Source of the DNA: a bacterium
GTDB lineage: Bacteria > Campylobacterota > Campylobacteria > Campylobacterales > Sulfurimonadaceae
Direction of reading: 5' to 3'
Length of the DNA: 64,000 nucleotides
Assembly (NCBI GenBank): GCA_018825665.1
Contig: JAHJEG010000011.1
Location: 1-64,000 of the forward strand
Shown in pieces: positions 28,624 through 37,233 of the stretch; within the stretch, counting starts at the first letter, position 1; each line of letters starts with the position of its first letter. A program made the position numbers and the translations under genes. The notes under the pieces were generated by a model. The model had not been told where the DNA came from. It did no database searches and was given only the letters and a program-made list of their open reading frames with translations.

Positions 28624-30244
28624 TTACACCCAAAACAAGGGCTTTTGCCTCTTCCTGGATACGTTTGAGATGCTCTTTTGAGATAAAACTCTCGGCATAG
28701 ATCTTGTAGATATCTTCAGTTCCTGAGGGTCTTGCCGCAAACCAGCCGTTTTTGGTAGTCACTTTAAGTCCTCCAATCGCCTGGTTATTGCCGGGTGCAT
28801 TTACAAATATCCCCTCTATCTCTTCTCCTGCGAGCGTTTTTGATTGTATGTCATCAGGGGAGAGTTTTTTCAGTTTTGCTTTTTGCTGCGGAGAAGCAGC
28901 CGCATCACTTCTTTCATAGTAGGATACTCCAAACTTCTCTTCAAGCTCTTTATAGATAATTCCAGGATCCTTTTGGAGTCTTTGCGTAATCTCAAAGGCC
29001 AGAAGGTTGAGGATGATTCCGTCTTTGTCGGTGGTCCATGCAGAACCGTCACGTCTTAGGAATGAAGCTCCCGCACTCTCTTCCCCGCCAAACCCGACAG
29101 TACCGTTGCTAAGACCCTCTACAAACCATTTAAACCCTACGGGTACTTCAACGATTTCACGATTGATCGAAGCGGCGACACGGTCGATCATAGAACTCGA
29201 CACCAGTGTCTTGCCGATTTTAAGCGAAGAGGACCACTCTGTTCTGTACTGAAAAAGATACCAGATGGCTACGGAAAGATAATGGTTTGGATTCATCAAT
29301 CCTACACTTTTTGTGACTATGCCGTGACGGTCAAAGTCGGGGTCGTTTGCAAAGGCCAAATCGTAGTTGTCTTTGAGTGAGATAAGAGAAGCCATTGCAT
29401 ATGCGGAGGAGCAGTCCATTCTGATTTTTCCGTCATGGTCAAGGGACATAAAACTAAAAGTGGGGTCGACATCTTCATTGACTATATCAAGGTTAAGACC
29501 GTAGATCTCATTGATCTTTTTATATACGGCAATCCCTGAGCCGCCAAGGGGATCCACACCCACTTTTAATTTGCTTGCTTGTAAAAGATCCATATCTATA
29601 ATCGTGGAGAGGGCCTTGACATAAGGAGTGATAAAATCTATAGTAGCGACCTTTGAGAGCGCCTCTTGCACACTTACCTTTTTTACCCCCTCAAGAGAGT
29701 TCATAAGATACTCGTTCGCCATTTTTTCTATAAGGGAGGTCGCATCCGTGTCTGCCGGACCGCCGTGTGGCGGGTTGTACTTAAATCCACCGTCTTGGGG
29801 AGGATTATGCGAGGGGGTGATTACTACACCATCACAAGGTTCTTTTGCAGTTTTGTTCGCCTCTATGACGGTAAAGGAAAGAACGGGAGTCGGAGTATAC
29901 TCCTCATCCTCCGCAATAGCGCAGTCAACACCGTTTGCAATACAAACCTGCAAAGCACTGAGCTGAGCCGGAGTTGAGAGCGCATGTGTGTCTTTTGCGA
30001 TAAAAAGACGCCCCGTAATGTTTTGAGAGACCCGGTAATCGCAAAGTGCCTGTGTTACTGCAAAGATATGATATTCGTTAAAACTTTTTTTAAAAGCCGA
30101 ACCGCGGTGACCCGAGGTCCCAAAAGCTACCAACTGTGTAGAATCAGTCGTGTCAGGTGTTTTTGTATAATAATCGCAAATCAGATTCGGTATATTTATT
30201 AATGTGTCTCGTGTAACTTTTTGTCCTGCGTTTTTGTCCGGCAT
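28616..30244 (-). CDS. pgm: Phosphoglucomutase (alpha-D-glucose-specific)
   Basis: Pgm interconverts glucose-1-phosphate and glucose-6-phosphate. The 542-residue length and the N-terminus AFGTSGHRGSAFKKSF are those of the E. coli Pgm group. TPSHNPPQDGG carries the phosphoserine near residue 144; metal residues are in NDPDFDRHG near 300. The start ATG is itself part of a TTCCACATGCC word, with AGGGGAG upstream and a TATAAT box at 30274-30279. It converges on eda and diverges from the glucosylglycerate operon, so it can link glucose-1-phosphate from that operon to the Entner-Doudoroff genes. Confidence 0.96.
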   Translation of the reverse strand: MPDKNAGQKVTRDTLINIPNLICDYYTKTPDTTDSTQLVAFGTSGHRGSAFKKSFNEYHIFAVTQALCDYRVSQNITGRLFIAKDTHALSTPAQLSALQVCIANGVDCAIAEDEEYTPTPVLSFTVIEANKTAKEPCDGVVITPSHNPPQDGGFKYNPPHGGPADTDATSLIEKMANEYLMNSLEGVKKVSVQEALSKVATIDFITPYVKALSTIIDMDLLQASKLKVGVDPLGGSGIAVYKKINEIYGLNLDIVNEDVDPTFSFMSLDHDGKIRMDCSSAYAMASLISLKDNYDLAFANDPDFDRHGIVTKSVGLMNPNHYLSVAIWYLFQYRTEWSSSLKIGKTLVSSSMIDRVAASINREIVEVPVGFKWFVEGLSNGTVGFGGEESAGASFLRRDGSAWTTDKDGIILNLLAFEITQRLQKDPGIIYKELEEKFGVSYYERSDAAASPQQKAKLKKLSPDDIQSKTLAGEEIEGIFVNAPGNNQAIGGLKVTTKNGWFAARPSGTEDIYKIYAESFISKEHLKRIQEEAKALVLGVIS

Positions 30245-30250
30245 GTGGAA
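30240..30250 (+). repeat. GGCATGTGGAA word covering the pgm start codon
   Basis: Read on the minus strand it is TTCCACATGCC, and its internal ATG is the pgm start codon. It is an exact copy, preceded by C on the + strand. Confidence 0.75.
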
Positions 30251-30273
30251 CTCCCCTATATTTTAATTCACTT

Positions 30274-30279
30274 ATTATA
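30274..30279 (-). promoter_or_regulatory. -10 box of pgm
   Basis: TATAAT on the minus strand, 30 bases before the pgm ATG. The ribosome site AGGGGAG is at 30251-30257. Confidence 0.6.
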
Positions 30280-30390
30280 CATCAAAGTCAAAAGAATCAG
30301 ATAAATACAATGATGAAAATATATACGAGTCAAAAAAAGTCGCTGTTTATTTATTGGGCATCAAATAAACAATATTGTTTTGAAATAAGT

Positions 30391-30396
30391 TATAAT
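30391..30396 (+). promoter_or_regulatory. -10 box of the glucosylglycerate operon
   Basis: TATAAT lies 30 bases before the proposed AUC start at 30426. With transcription starting near 30403 the leader is only about 20 bases, with AAGAGGGAG at 30412-30420. This limits how far upstream the first gene can begin. Confidence 0.65.
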
Positions 30397-30425
30397 TTGT
30401 GTGAATTTAAAAAGAGGGAGCCATC

Positions 30426-31223
30426 ATCCATCAACTTATATTTACCGATCTTGACGGAACACTGCTCAATCATAATGATTACAGTTTTGAAGATGCCAAA
30501 GAGGCTATCGATTACATAAAGAAAAAATCCATCCCTTTGATCATAGTAACAAGTAAAACATTTGCAGAGGTAAGGATATTGCAGGAAAAACTTGGGATTC
30601 AGTGCCCATTTATAGTGGAAAACGGTGCGGGTATATTTATTCCGCCGGATTCTATTTTTGCCCAGGCGATGCCTCAGGAAAACAGATACATCAAAATAAG
30701 CCAGTCGCGGAGTTATCTGGAACTCAGACTCTTTTTCAAGCAACTGCAAAAAGAGTATCCCCTGCGAGGATTCGGAGATATGCAGGTTCGGGAGGTTATG
30801 GACTTGACAGGTCTGGGTGAGACCGGTGCAAAATACTCCATGCAAAGAGATTTTACCGAGCCTTTTATTCTTGAGGGTGAAACAGACTTGAATGCTCTGC
30901 AGAACAGAGTCGCAGAAGCAGGACTGGAAATTGTGAAAGGGGGGAGGTTTTTTCATCTTATCTCTAGCGGGCAGGACAAGGCCAAGGCAATGAAGCATCT
31001 GACACACATGTATGAAGAGCACTTCAATAAAAAACTCCAAATGATAGCCTTGGGTGACAGCGCCAATGATTTTACAATGCTAAAGAGTGCGGATATCGGT
31101 GTTTTGATCCCTCTTTATGATGGAAGTTTTGCAGATATAGATACGGATGATATAATAAAAGCAGAGTTTCCGGGTCCAAAAGGCTGGAACAAAGCTCTGT
31201 TGGAGATTTTAGATGTACGCTAA
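30426..31223 (+). CDS. Glucosyl-3-phosphoglycerate phosphatase (MpgP/GpgP-type HAD)
   Basis: It removes the phosphate from glucosyl- (or mannosyl-) 3-phosphoglycerate to give the free solute. HAD-IIB signs: TDLDGTLLNH (motif I, residues 8-17), VTSKT (motif II), VENGAGIF, and GDSANDFTML (motif IV). The 265-residue version begins at ATC (30426), because no ATG, GTG or TTG lies in frame between the stop at 30408 and motif I; GAGGGAG is five bases upstream. Starting at the next TTG (30537) would delete the catalytic aspartates. The GT81 synthase two genes on favours the glucosyl substrate. Confidence 0.82.
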   Translation: MHQLIFTDLDGTLLNHNDYSFEDAKEAIDYIKKKSIPLIIVTSKTFAEVRILQEKLGIQCPFIVENGAGIFIPPDSIFAQAMPQENRYIKISQSRSYLELRLFFKQLQKEYPLRGFGDMQVREVMDLTGLGETGAKYSMQRDFTEPFILEGETDLNALQNRVAEAGLEIVKGGRFFHLISSGQDKAKAMKHLTHMYEEHFNKKLQMIALGDSANDFTMLKSADIGVLIPLYDGSFADIDTDDIIKAEFPGPKGWNKALLEILDVR

Positions 31224-32508
31224 AGATAGTGCGCGGGATATTTTTCATCATGCCTTGCAAAGTGTGTTGCCGGAGAATTTCATGGCCGGGTATTGCCGTC
31301 TTGACGATGAGTTTCTCAGGGTGTCAGATAAAAAATACAATTTGCAAAAGTATAAAAATATTTATGTTTTTGGTTCAGGAAAAGCGGCCTATACCATGGC
31401 AAAAGAGATGGAGAAGATACTTGGAGACAGAGTCTATAAAGGACTCATAGTCTCCCCCTATGATAATAAAGAGCTAAAAAATATAAAAGTGAGAATCGGT
31501 TCCCACCCTGTTCCCGACCAAAAGAGCCTTGATGCAGCCAAAGCACTTTTGGATAGGATGCAAGAGTGCGGTGAAGATGACCTTTATATCTATCTGCTCT
31601 CAGGCGGAAGTTCGGCTCTTATCGAGATTCCCATACCCCCTGTTGATTTAGAAGACCTGCAAAAGAGCACAAACCTGATGCTCTCCCATAATCTTGATAT
31701 TTTGGAAATAAATACGCTGCGAAAACATATTTCACAGATAAAAGGGGGACGTCTTGCCACGGAGTGCAAGGCTGAGGGGATTGTGCTTGTGATATCCGAT
31801 ATTGTCGACAATGATCTCTACAGTATAGGTTCTGCTCCTTTGTACGCCGATAAAAGCAGTTTTGCCGATGCAAAAAATATTTTGGATATGAAAGATCTGT
31901 ATTTCCACATGCCGGACTCTGTTACGGAGGTCTTGCAAAAAGGTTTGCAGGGGGAGATAAAAGAATCGCCCAAAGAACCCCTTGAGAGGGTTGAGCACAG
32001 GATAATCGCTTCAAATTCACACGCACTGCAAGCCGCAAAAGAGTATGCCCTTTCACTTGGGTTGAGCGTAAAAATAGCGCAAGAGATGATGCAGGGCGAA
32101 GTAGAAGAGATGGTAAAAAAGATGCTTGAAATCGCAAAAAGCTCCAAGGAGAGATGTATCCTGTTTGGCGGCGAATGCACGGTCGAACTTGCCGGAGAGG
32201 GGCAGGGCGGAAGAAATCAGCATGCGGCACTGCTGATGTTAAAAGAGATATCCCAAAAGAATCTGAATATGACATTCCTCTCAGCCGGAACCGACGGAAT
32301 AGACGGAAACTCCGATGCGGCAGGCGGTGTGGTGGATAAAGCGAGTTGCATAAGAGCCAAAGAGCTAAATCTGAATCTGGACAGATATCTGCAAAATTTT
32401 GACAGTCACAGTTTTTTAAAGCAAATCGATGACCTTATTATCACGGGAGCAAGCGGTACTAATGTGATCGATATAGCAATACTTATAAAAGGAGATGATG
32501 ATGGCTGA
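31213..32508 (+). CDS. gckA: Glycerate 2-kinase (GK-II/MOFRL family)
   Basis: It phosphorylates glycerate to 2-phosphoglycerate with ATP. The 431-residue protein has an N-terminal domain with VFGSGKAAYTMA (about 51-62), IGSHPVPDQ, LLSGGSSALIEIP and the C-terminal MOFRL domain with GGECTVEL and GTDGIDGNSDAAGG. Family members return glycerate to lower glycolysis. Here it would use the glycerate released by the phosphorylase at 33718. It overlaps the phosphatase gene by 11 bases. Confidence 0.9.
   Translation: MYAKDSARDIFHHALQSVLPENFMAGYCRLDDEFLRVSDKKYNLQKYKNIYVFGSGKAAYTMAKEMEKILGDRVYKGLIVSPYDNKELKNIKVRIGSHPVPDQKSLDAAKALLDRMQECGEDDLYIYLLSGGSSALIEIPIPPVDLEDLQKSTNLMLSHNLDILEINTLRKHISQIKGGRLATECKAEGIVLVISDIVDNDLYSIGSAPLYADKSSFADAKNILDMKDLYFHMPDSVTEVLQKGLQGEIKESPKEPLERVEHRIIASNSHALQAAKEYALSLGLSVKIAQEMMQGEVEEMVKKMLEIAKSSKERCILFGGECTVELAGEGQGGRNQHAALLMLKEISQKNLNMTFLSAGTDGIDGNSDAAGGVVDKASCIRAKELNLNLDRYLQNFDSHSFLKQIDDLIITGASGTNVIDIAILIKGDDDG
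31903..31913 (-). repeat. GGCATGTGGAA word in the glycerate kinase gene
   Basis: Exact TTCCACATGCC on the + strand, read as F-H-M-P. Confidence 0.75.
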
Positions 32509-33718
32509 TTTTTTTCAAAATGGTGTGATTACGACCTTGCAAGACCTTGGTGGACGCTCCCTTGAAGATATGGAGACTGAACTCGAGGAGTTTGCAAAAC
32601 GAAGAAATATGGTCTTGCTCTTACCCGCGTTGTATTCTGAATTTGAAACTCCCGCGATGCAGACGATTATAGACGAGCTAAAAAATGTGAAATATCTTCA
32701 TAAAATTATTTTGGGGCTTGACTGCGCTACAAAAGAGCAGTTTATGGAGGTCAAAGAGCGGATGAGTGTGCTCAAATGTACCGTAGATGTGCTTTGGAAT
32801 GACGGTCCGCGCATAAAAGAGATCTACGCAACACTCACAGAGGAACATTTCCCTGGTCTGGACACTCCCGGAAAAGGGCGAAATGTCTGGACGATGATAG
32901 GCTACGGTCTTACCGACCAGGAAAACTATGCCTTTGCCCTGCATGACTGTGACATAGTCAACTACAAACGTGACATTGTTGCCCGTTTGTTCTATCCCAT
33001 AGTGCATCCCGGACTGGATTTTGAATTCAACAAAGGGTACTACTCCCGCGTGACAGATAAACTTCACGGCCGTGTCACCCGTCTTTTTTATACTCCGCTC
33101 ATCAAGGCTTTGAGTATCACTTTTGGGACGAACCGTTATCTGGACTATATGGAGAGTTTTCGATATGCGCTCTCGGGAGAATTTGCTTTTATCCGTTCTT
33201 TGGGCCGCGGTGTGGGAATCTCACCGACATGGGGTTTGGAAGTCTCAACACTCTCGGAAGTTTATAAGAACACCTCAAACCGCCGTATATGCCAAACCGA
33301 GATTATGGAGAGTTATGAGCATAAACATCAGGAGCTCGGCTCTGCGGGCGAGGGGGGAGGCGTATATAAAATGGCAAATGATATTGCCAAAACACTTTTC
33401 AGGATTTTATCGCAGGAGGGGATTGTCTTTTCCAAGGCCTCCTTTAAGACACTGCTTTCTTCCTATTATCAGGAATCCAGATTTGAGATTTCAAAATACA
33501 ATGCATTGAGTAAAATCAACGGACTTTCCTATAACAGACAAAATGAGATTCTCGCAGTCGAAGCGTTCCAAGACGCGATAAAAGAAGCAGCCGAAGAATT
33601 TTATGAAGATCCTATGGGTGTGCCTCTGCTCTCTCCGTGGATTACGGTACGCTCAGTTATGCCTGAGTTCTCGGATCTGTTTTATGCGTCTGTAAAACTT
33701 GATAACGAGGGTAAATAA
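32501..33718 (+). CDS. gpgS: Glucosyl-3-phosphoglycerate synthase (GT81-like)
   Basis: It transfers glucose from a nucleotide sugar to 3-phosphoglycerate, the first step of glucosylglycerate synthesis. The 405-residue protein starts ADFFQNGVITTLQDL, like known GpgS proteins, and has LPALYSEFETPAM, the acceptor/donor loop PGKGRNVW, and the metal-binding HDCDIV (about D149/D151). ATGs also occur at 32495 and 32498; 32501 is chosen because AAAAGGAG ends six bases before it. It overlaps the kinase gene and abuts the phosphorylase gene. Mannosyl transfer cannot be excluded. Confidence 0.85.
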   Translation: MADFFQNGVITTLQDLGGRSLEDMETELEEFAKRRNMVLLLPALYSEFETPAMQTIIDELKNVKYLHKIILGLDCATKEQFMEVKERMSVLKCTVDVLWNDGPRIKEIYATLTEEHFPGLDTPGKGRNVWTMIGYGLTDQENYAFALHDCDIVNYKRDIVARLFYPIVHPGLDFEFNKGYYSRVTDKLHGRVTRLFYTPLIKALSITFGTNRYLDYMESFRYALSGEFAFIRSLGRGVGISPTWGLEVSTLSEVYKNTSNRRICQTEIMESYEHKHQELGSAGEGGGVYKMANDIAKTLFRILSQEGIVFSKASFKTLLSSYYQESRFEISKYNALSKINGLSYNRQNEILAVEAFQDAIKEAAEEFYEDPMGVPLLSPWITVRSVMPEFSDLFYASVKLDNEGK

Positions 33719-35433
33719 TGCCAAATATACAGTATGAATCCCATACCATACATGAACGTCTGGAAGTTTTATACGGTGCGGAGGATGCAAAAAAAGCTTT
33801 GAGCTCACTGAAGGAGCTTATCTCAAAATATGACAAGCTTATCTCGCCGCAGGAGTATCATCTCAGTGAAAAGGATACGATTCTCATCACATACGGAGAT
33901 CAGGTACAGCGCCCGAATGAAGCTCCTTTACACACCTTGGGTACGTTTTTGGATACCTATTTGAAGGGGATAGTCAATTCCGTGCATATACTCCCCTTTT
34001 ATCCCTATTCCTCCGATGACGGTTTTTCCGTGATTAACTACAGTGAGGTCGATCCCAAAATGGGCTCATGGAAAGAGATTGAGGAGATAAGCAAAAACTA
34101 CCGTTTGATGGTGGATGGAGTCATTAATCATATTTCCCAGTATTCTGACTGGTTTAAGGCGTATTTGGCAAAAGACCCTGAATATGCCAACTTCTTTCTT
34201 GATCTCGATCCTACGACCGACCTCTCAAAAGTGGTACGGCCAAGGGCTACACCGCTGCTTTCGGAATTTACGGATTCTGATGGCAAACTGCATAATATCT
34301 GGACGACGTTCAGCCGTGACCAGGTTGATTTGAATTATTCAAACTACAAAGTGCTTGTTGCGGTACTGGATGCTCTTTTTTATTATGTTTACAAGGGTGC
34401 TACGCTGATACGTCTGGATGCCATCGCTTTTATATGGAAAGAGATAGGGAGCGAATCCGTGCACCTTCCCCAGACGCATGAACTTATCCAGCTGATGCGC
34501 GAGGTCCTGCATGAAGTGGCACCGGAAGTTATCATCATTACAGAGACGAATGTCCCGCATGATGAAAATATCTCATATTTTGGAAGCGGCGAGGATGAGG
34601 CCCAGATGGTTTACAACTTTGCTCTCCCTCCGCTTCTGGCACATTCAATCTTGCAATCGGATACGAGTGTCCTTACAAAATGGGCAAAGACCCTGACCCT
34701 TCCGAGCGACAAGGTGTGTTTTTTTAATTTTACGGCAAGTCATGACGGCTGCGGGATGCGTCCGGTAAGCGGACTGCTCAGTGAAGAGGAGATTGACTTT
34801 CTTGTTAAAAATACTGAAAAAAACGGAGGTCTTGTTTCGTACAGACATACGCCAGAGGGGGATAAACCTTATGAGCTCAACTGTTCCTATATTGATATTT
34901 TAAGTCATCCGGATGAAGATAAGCTGCTCAAGACCAAACGTTTGCTCTTAACACAGGCAGTAACACTGGCGATGCCAGGAGTTCCGGGAATCTATTTTCA
35001 CTCTCTTGTAGGCTCGCAGAATTATCATGAGGGTGTCAAGCTAAGCGCAATCAACAGAACAATCAACCGTGAAAAATTTAATTATGACCGTTTGAGGGAG
35101 ATGCTTGAGAGTGACGGTTCAATGCAAAAAATAGTTTTTTCGGCATACAGACGGCTCATCTCGATCCGCATCAATGAAAAAGCTTTTAATCCCTTTGGGA
35201 AATTTGTGTTTTATGATATCCATACATCTCTTTTTTGTGTCTACCAACATTCCCTGGATGAAAAAGAGAGCATCTTAGCAATACATAACTTTTCAAATGA
35301 TACAATCAGCTTTTCATTGCCGGAGAGTTTAGAGTACCCCTTATCGGACTTATTAACAGATACCGTCGTATCCGCAGAGGATACAGTAACAATCAATCCA
35401 TATCAGATGATGTGGCTCAAAAATTCAAAATAG
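33718..35433 (+). CDS. ggaP: Sucrose phosphorylase-like GH13 enzyme, probable glucosylglycerate phosphorylase
   Basis: This 571-residue GH13 subfamily 18 enzyme has the catalytic set: nucleophile in RLDAIAF (about D234), acid/base in ITETNVPH (about E276) and ASHDGCG (about D343). Subfamily 18 holds sucrose, sucrose-6-phosphate and glucosylglycerate phosphorylases; all use phosphate to release alpha-glucose-1-phosphate. Sitting with synthase, phosphatase and glycerate kinase, glucosylglycerate is the most likely substrate (inference from context). It shares one base with gpgS, and its TAG stop overlaps the galU ribosome site. Confidence 0.85.
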   Translation: MPNIQYESHTIHERLEVLYGAEDAKKALSSLKELISKYDKLISPQEYHLSEKDTILITYGDQVQRPNEAPLHTLGTFLDTYLKGIVNSVHILPFYPYSSDDGFSVINYSEVDPKMGSWKEIEEISKNYRLMVDGVINHISQYSDWFKAYLAKDPEYANFFLDLDPTTDLSKVVRPRATPLLSEFTDSDGKLHNIWTTFSRDQVDLNYSNYKVLVAVLDALFYYVYKGATLIRLDAIAFIWKEIGSESVHLPQTHELIQLMREVLHEVAPEVIIITETNVPHDENISYFGSGEDEAQMVYNFALPPLLAHSILQSDTSVLTKWAKTLTLPSDKVCFFNFTASHDGCGMRPVSGLLSEEEIDFLVKNTEKNGGLVSYRHTPEGDKPYELNCSYIDILSHPDEDKLLKTKRLLLTQAVTLAMPGVPGIYFHSLVGSQNYHEGVKLSAINRTINREKFNYDRLREMLESDGSMQKIVFSAYRRLISIRINEKAFNPFGKFVFYDIHTSLFCVYQHSLDEKESILAIHNFSNDTISFSLPESLEYPLSDLLTDTVVSAEDTVTINPYQMMWLKNSK

Positions 35434-35441
35434 GAGAGATA

Positions 35442-36266
35442 ATGATAACAAAATGTTTATTCCCAGCAGCAGGATACGGAACGAGGTTTTTACCGGCGAC
35501 AAAGGCGATGCCAAAAGAGATGCTTCCGATTTTAACAAAACCGCTTATTCAATACGGTGTAGAAGAGGCTTATGATGCAGGATGCTGTATTATGGCTACG
35601 ATAACAGGACGCGGAAAGCGCGCTATTACCGATCATTTTGACAAATCATATGAACTTGAACACCAGATTCAGGATACATCCAAAGAGAACCTGCTCAAAG
35701 AGATCAGAGACCTGATTAAAAACTGTACCTTTACATACACGCGTCAAAATGAGATGAAAGGTTTGGGTGATGCGATATACAAGGGCAAATCACTTGTTGG
35801 GGACCAGGAGCCATTTGCGGTAATCCTTGCAGATGATTTATGTGTCAATCCTGATGGTGATGGAGTCTTGACCCAGATGGTGAAGCTCTACAACAAGTAC
35901 AAATGCTCGATAGTCGCGATTATGGAAGTGCCGAAAGATCAGGTGCATAAATACGGAGTGATAGCGGGTAAAGAGATTGAAGACGGTATCTTTATGATTA
36001 ATGATATGGTTGAAAAGCCTGACAATGATAAAGCCCCTACCAACCTTGCAATAATAGGCCGTTATATACTGACACCGGAAATTTTTGAAATAATCAAACA
36101 AACAAAACCCGGAAAAAATGGAGAGATTCAAATCACAGACGCTCTTTTGACACAGGCAAAAAACGGTATGGTCCTCGGGTATAAATTCAAAGGCAAACGT
36201 TTTGACTGCGGCAGTGTAGAGGGATACGTAGAAGCTACAAATTACTTTTATAACATGCACAAGTAG
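35442..36266 (+). CDS. galU: UTP-glucose-1-phosphate uridylyltransferase
   Basis: GalU makes UDP-glucose from glucose-1-phosphate and UTP. The 274-residue protein has the nucleotide loop LFPAAGYGTRFLPATKAMPKE-type sequence at its N-terminus, FAVILADDLC (metal aspartates), VEKPDNDKAPTNLAIIGRY and FDCGSVEGYVEA. The start is ATG at 35442 with AGGAGAG upstream, although the frame is open further back into ggaP. As the last enzyme of the cluster it can supply the sugar donor for GpgS as well as surface glycans. Confidence 0.95.
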   Translation: MITKCLFPAAGYGTRFLPATKAMPKEMLPILTKPLIQYGVEEAYDAGCCIMATITGRGKRAITDHFDKSYELEHQIQDTSKENLLKEIRDLIKNCTFTYTRQNEMKGLGDAIYKGKSLVGDQEPFAVILADDLCVNPDGDGVLTQMVKLYNKYKCSIVAIMEVPKDQVHKYGVIAGKEIEDGIFMINDMVEKPDNDKAPTNLAIIGRYILTPEIFEIIKQTKPGKNGEIQITDALLTQAKNGMVLGYKFKGKRFDCGSVEGYVEATNYFYNMHK

Positions 36267-36272
36267 AAAGTC

Positions 36273-36695
36273 TTGTCTTTTACTCCCCATACCCCCTATC
36301 TCGCGACCGACGGTATCGTTGAGATCTATAGCAGCTCAAACGAATTCGAGGGGATAGTCCTGATCCAAAGAAAAAACGAACCGCTGGGCCTTGCTCTTCC
36401 AGGCGGATTTGTTGATGTCGGCGAGTGCGTAGAGGATGCAGTTGTAAGGGAGATGCAAGAAGAGATCTCTCTGGACGTCAGGATACAAAAACTTCAGGGT
36501 GTCTACTCTGACCCCTCACGCGATAAAAGGTTTCATACAGCATCTGTGGTCTATGTCTGCCTGGCATGTGGAATTCCACATGGAGCGGATGACGCAAAAG
36601 AAGCACATGTGTATAGACTGGATGAGATACCGCTGGACAAACTCGTTTTTGACCATAAAAAAATACTTCAGGACTACCTTGGAAATAAATCTTAA
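36273..36695 (+). CDS. Nudix hydrolase
   Basis: This 140-residue protein has a complete Nudix box, starting GGFVDVGECVEDAVVREMQ at about residue 44 and ending EEISLDV, so it hydrolyses a nucleoside diphosphate linked to another group. The N-terminus TDGIVEIYSSSNEFEGIVLIQRK and the length resemble ADP-ribose or ADP-sugar pyrophosphatases; the substrate is not certain. TTG start, seven bases after galU. An exact repeat word and an 18-base perfect palindrome (36565-36582) are embedded in it. Confidence 0.85.
   Translation: MSFTPHTPYLATDGIVEIYSSSNEFEGIVLIQRKNEPLGLALPGGFVDVGECVEDAVVREMQEEISLDVRIQKLQGVYSDPSRDKRFHTASVVYVCLACGIPHGADDAKEAHVYRLDEIPLDKLVFDHKKILQDYLGNKS
36563..36584 (+). repeat. GGCATGTGGAA word with back-to-back inverted partner
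   Basis: GGCATGTGGAA (36563-36573) is followed directly by TTCCACATGGA (36574-36584, two changes), giving the perfect 18-base palindrome at 36565-36582. It is read as L-A-C-G-I-P-H-G inside the Nudix gene, between the Nudix box and the C-terminus. Confidence 0.75.
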
Positions 36696-36733
36696 ATAAA
36701 CCTAAAATTAAGCAATATTTAAGTTTATATGGA

Positions 36734-36739
36734 TATACT
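36734..36739 (+). promoter_or_regulatory. -10 box of rplM-rpsI
   Basis: TATACT in the AT-rich gap after the Nudix gene, 61 bases before the rplM ATG. AAGGG at 36788-36792 is the ribosome site. Confidence 0.5.
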
Positions 36740-36799
36740 TTCGCCACTAAAACAAACATTTGAAATGTTGATTTAAAATACAAGATGAAGGGTTCAAGA

Positions 36800-37222
36800 A
36801 TGAAATTTACAAAAATTGCAACTTCTGAACAAATCGATCAAAAATGGGTTTTGATTGATGCTGAAGGTAAAACATTTGGTCGTATGATTACAGAAGTAGC
36901 AACTATACTTCGCGGTAAGAACAAAACATGTTATACACCAAACGTTGACTGTGGTGACTATGTTGTAATCGTTAATGCTTCTAAAGCAAAATTTAACGGT
37001 CTTGGCAAAATAGCTAACAAAGAGTATTTTTCATACTCAGGTTACTTCGGTAGCACAAAAAGCGTTAAGATGACTGAGCTTTTAGAAAAAAATCCTGAGA
37101 AGTTATATAAACTGGCTACTCGTGGTATGCTTCCTAAAACTAAGCTTGGTGTTAAGATGCTTAAGAAATTAAAAATTTATGCAGGTGCTGAGCATCCTCA
37201 CACTGCACAACTTGCTAAATAA
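36800..37222 (+). CDS. rplM: Ribosomal protein L13
   Basis: L13 is an early-assembling 50S protein. The 140-residue chain has the family segments [37 protein letters not shown] and [14 protein letters not shown]. The upstream ATG at 36785 is in frame, but the one at 36800 is chosen because AAGGG sits seven bases before it and MKFTK matches L13 starts. It is paired with rpsI 11 bases downstream, as in most bacteria. Confidence 0.96.
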   Translation: MKFTKIATSEQIDQKWVLIDAEGKTFGRMITEVATILRGKNKTCYTPNVDCGDYVVIVNASKAKFNGLGKIANKEYFSYSGYFGSTKSVKMTELLEKNPEKLYKLATRGMLPKTKLGVKMLKKLKIYAGAEHPHTAQLAK

Positions 37223-37233
37223 GGATTGTTTAC

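Noticed and set aside
30537-31223. Phosphatase gene starting at TTG 30537
   Set aside because: It would remove the catalytic DLDGT motif, which is intact and in frame upstream, behind a good ribosome site and promoter.
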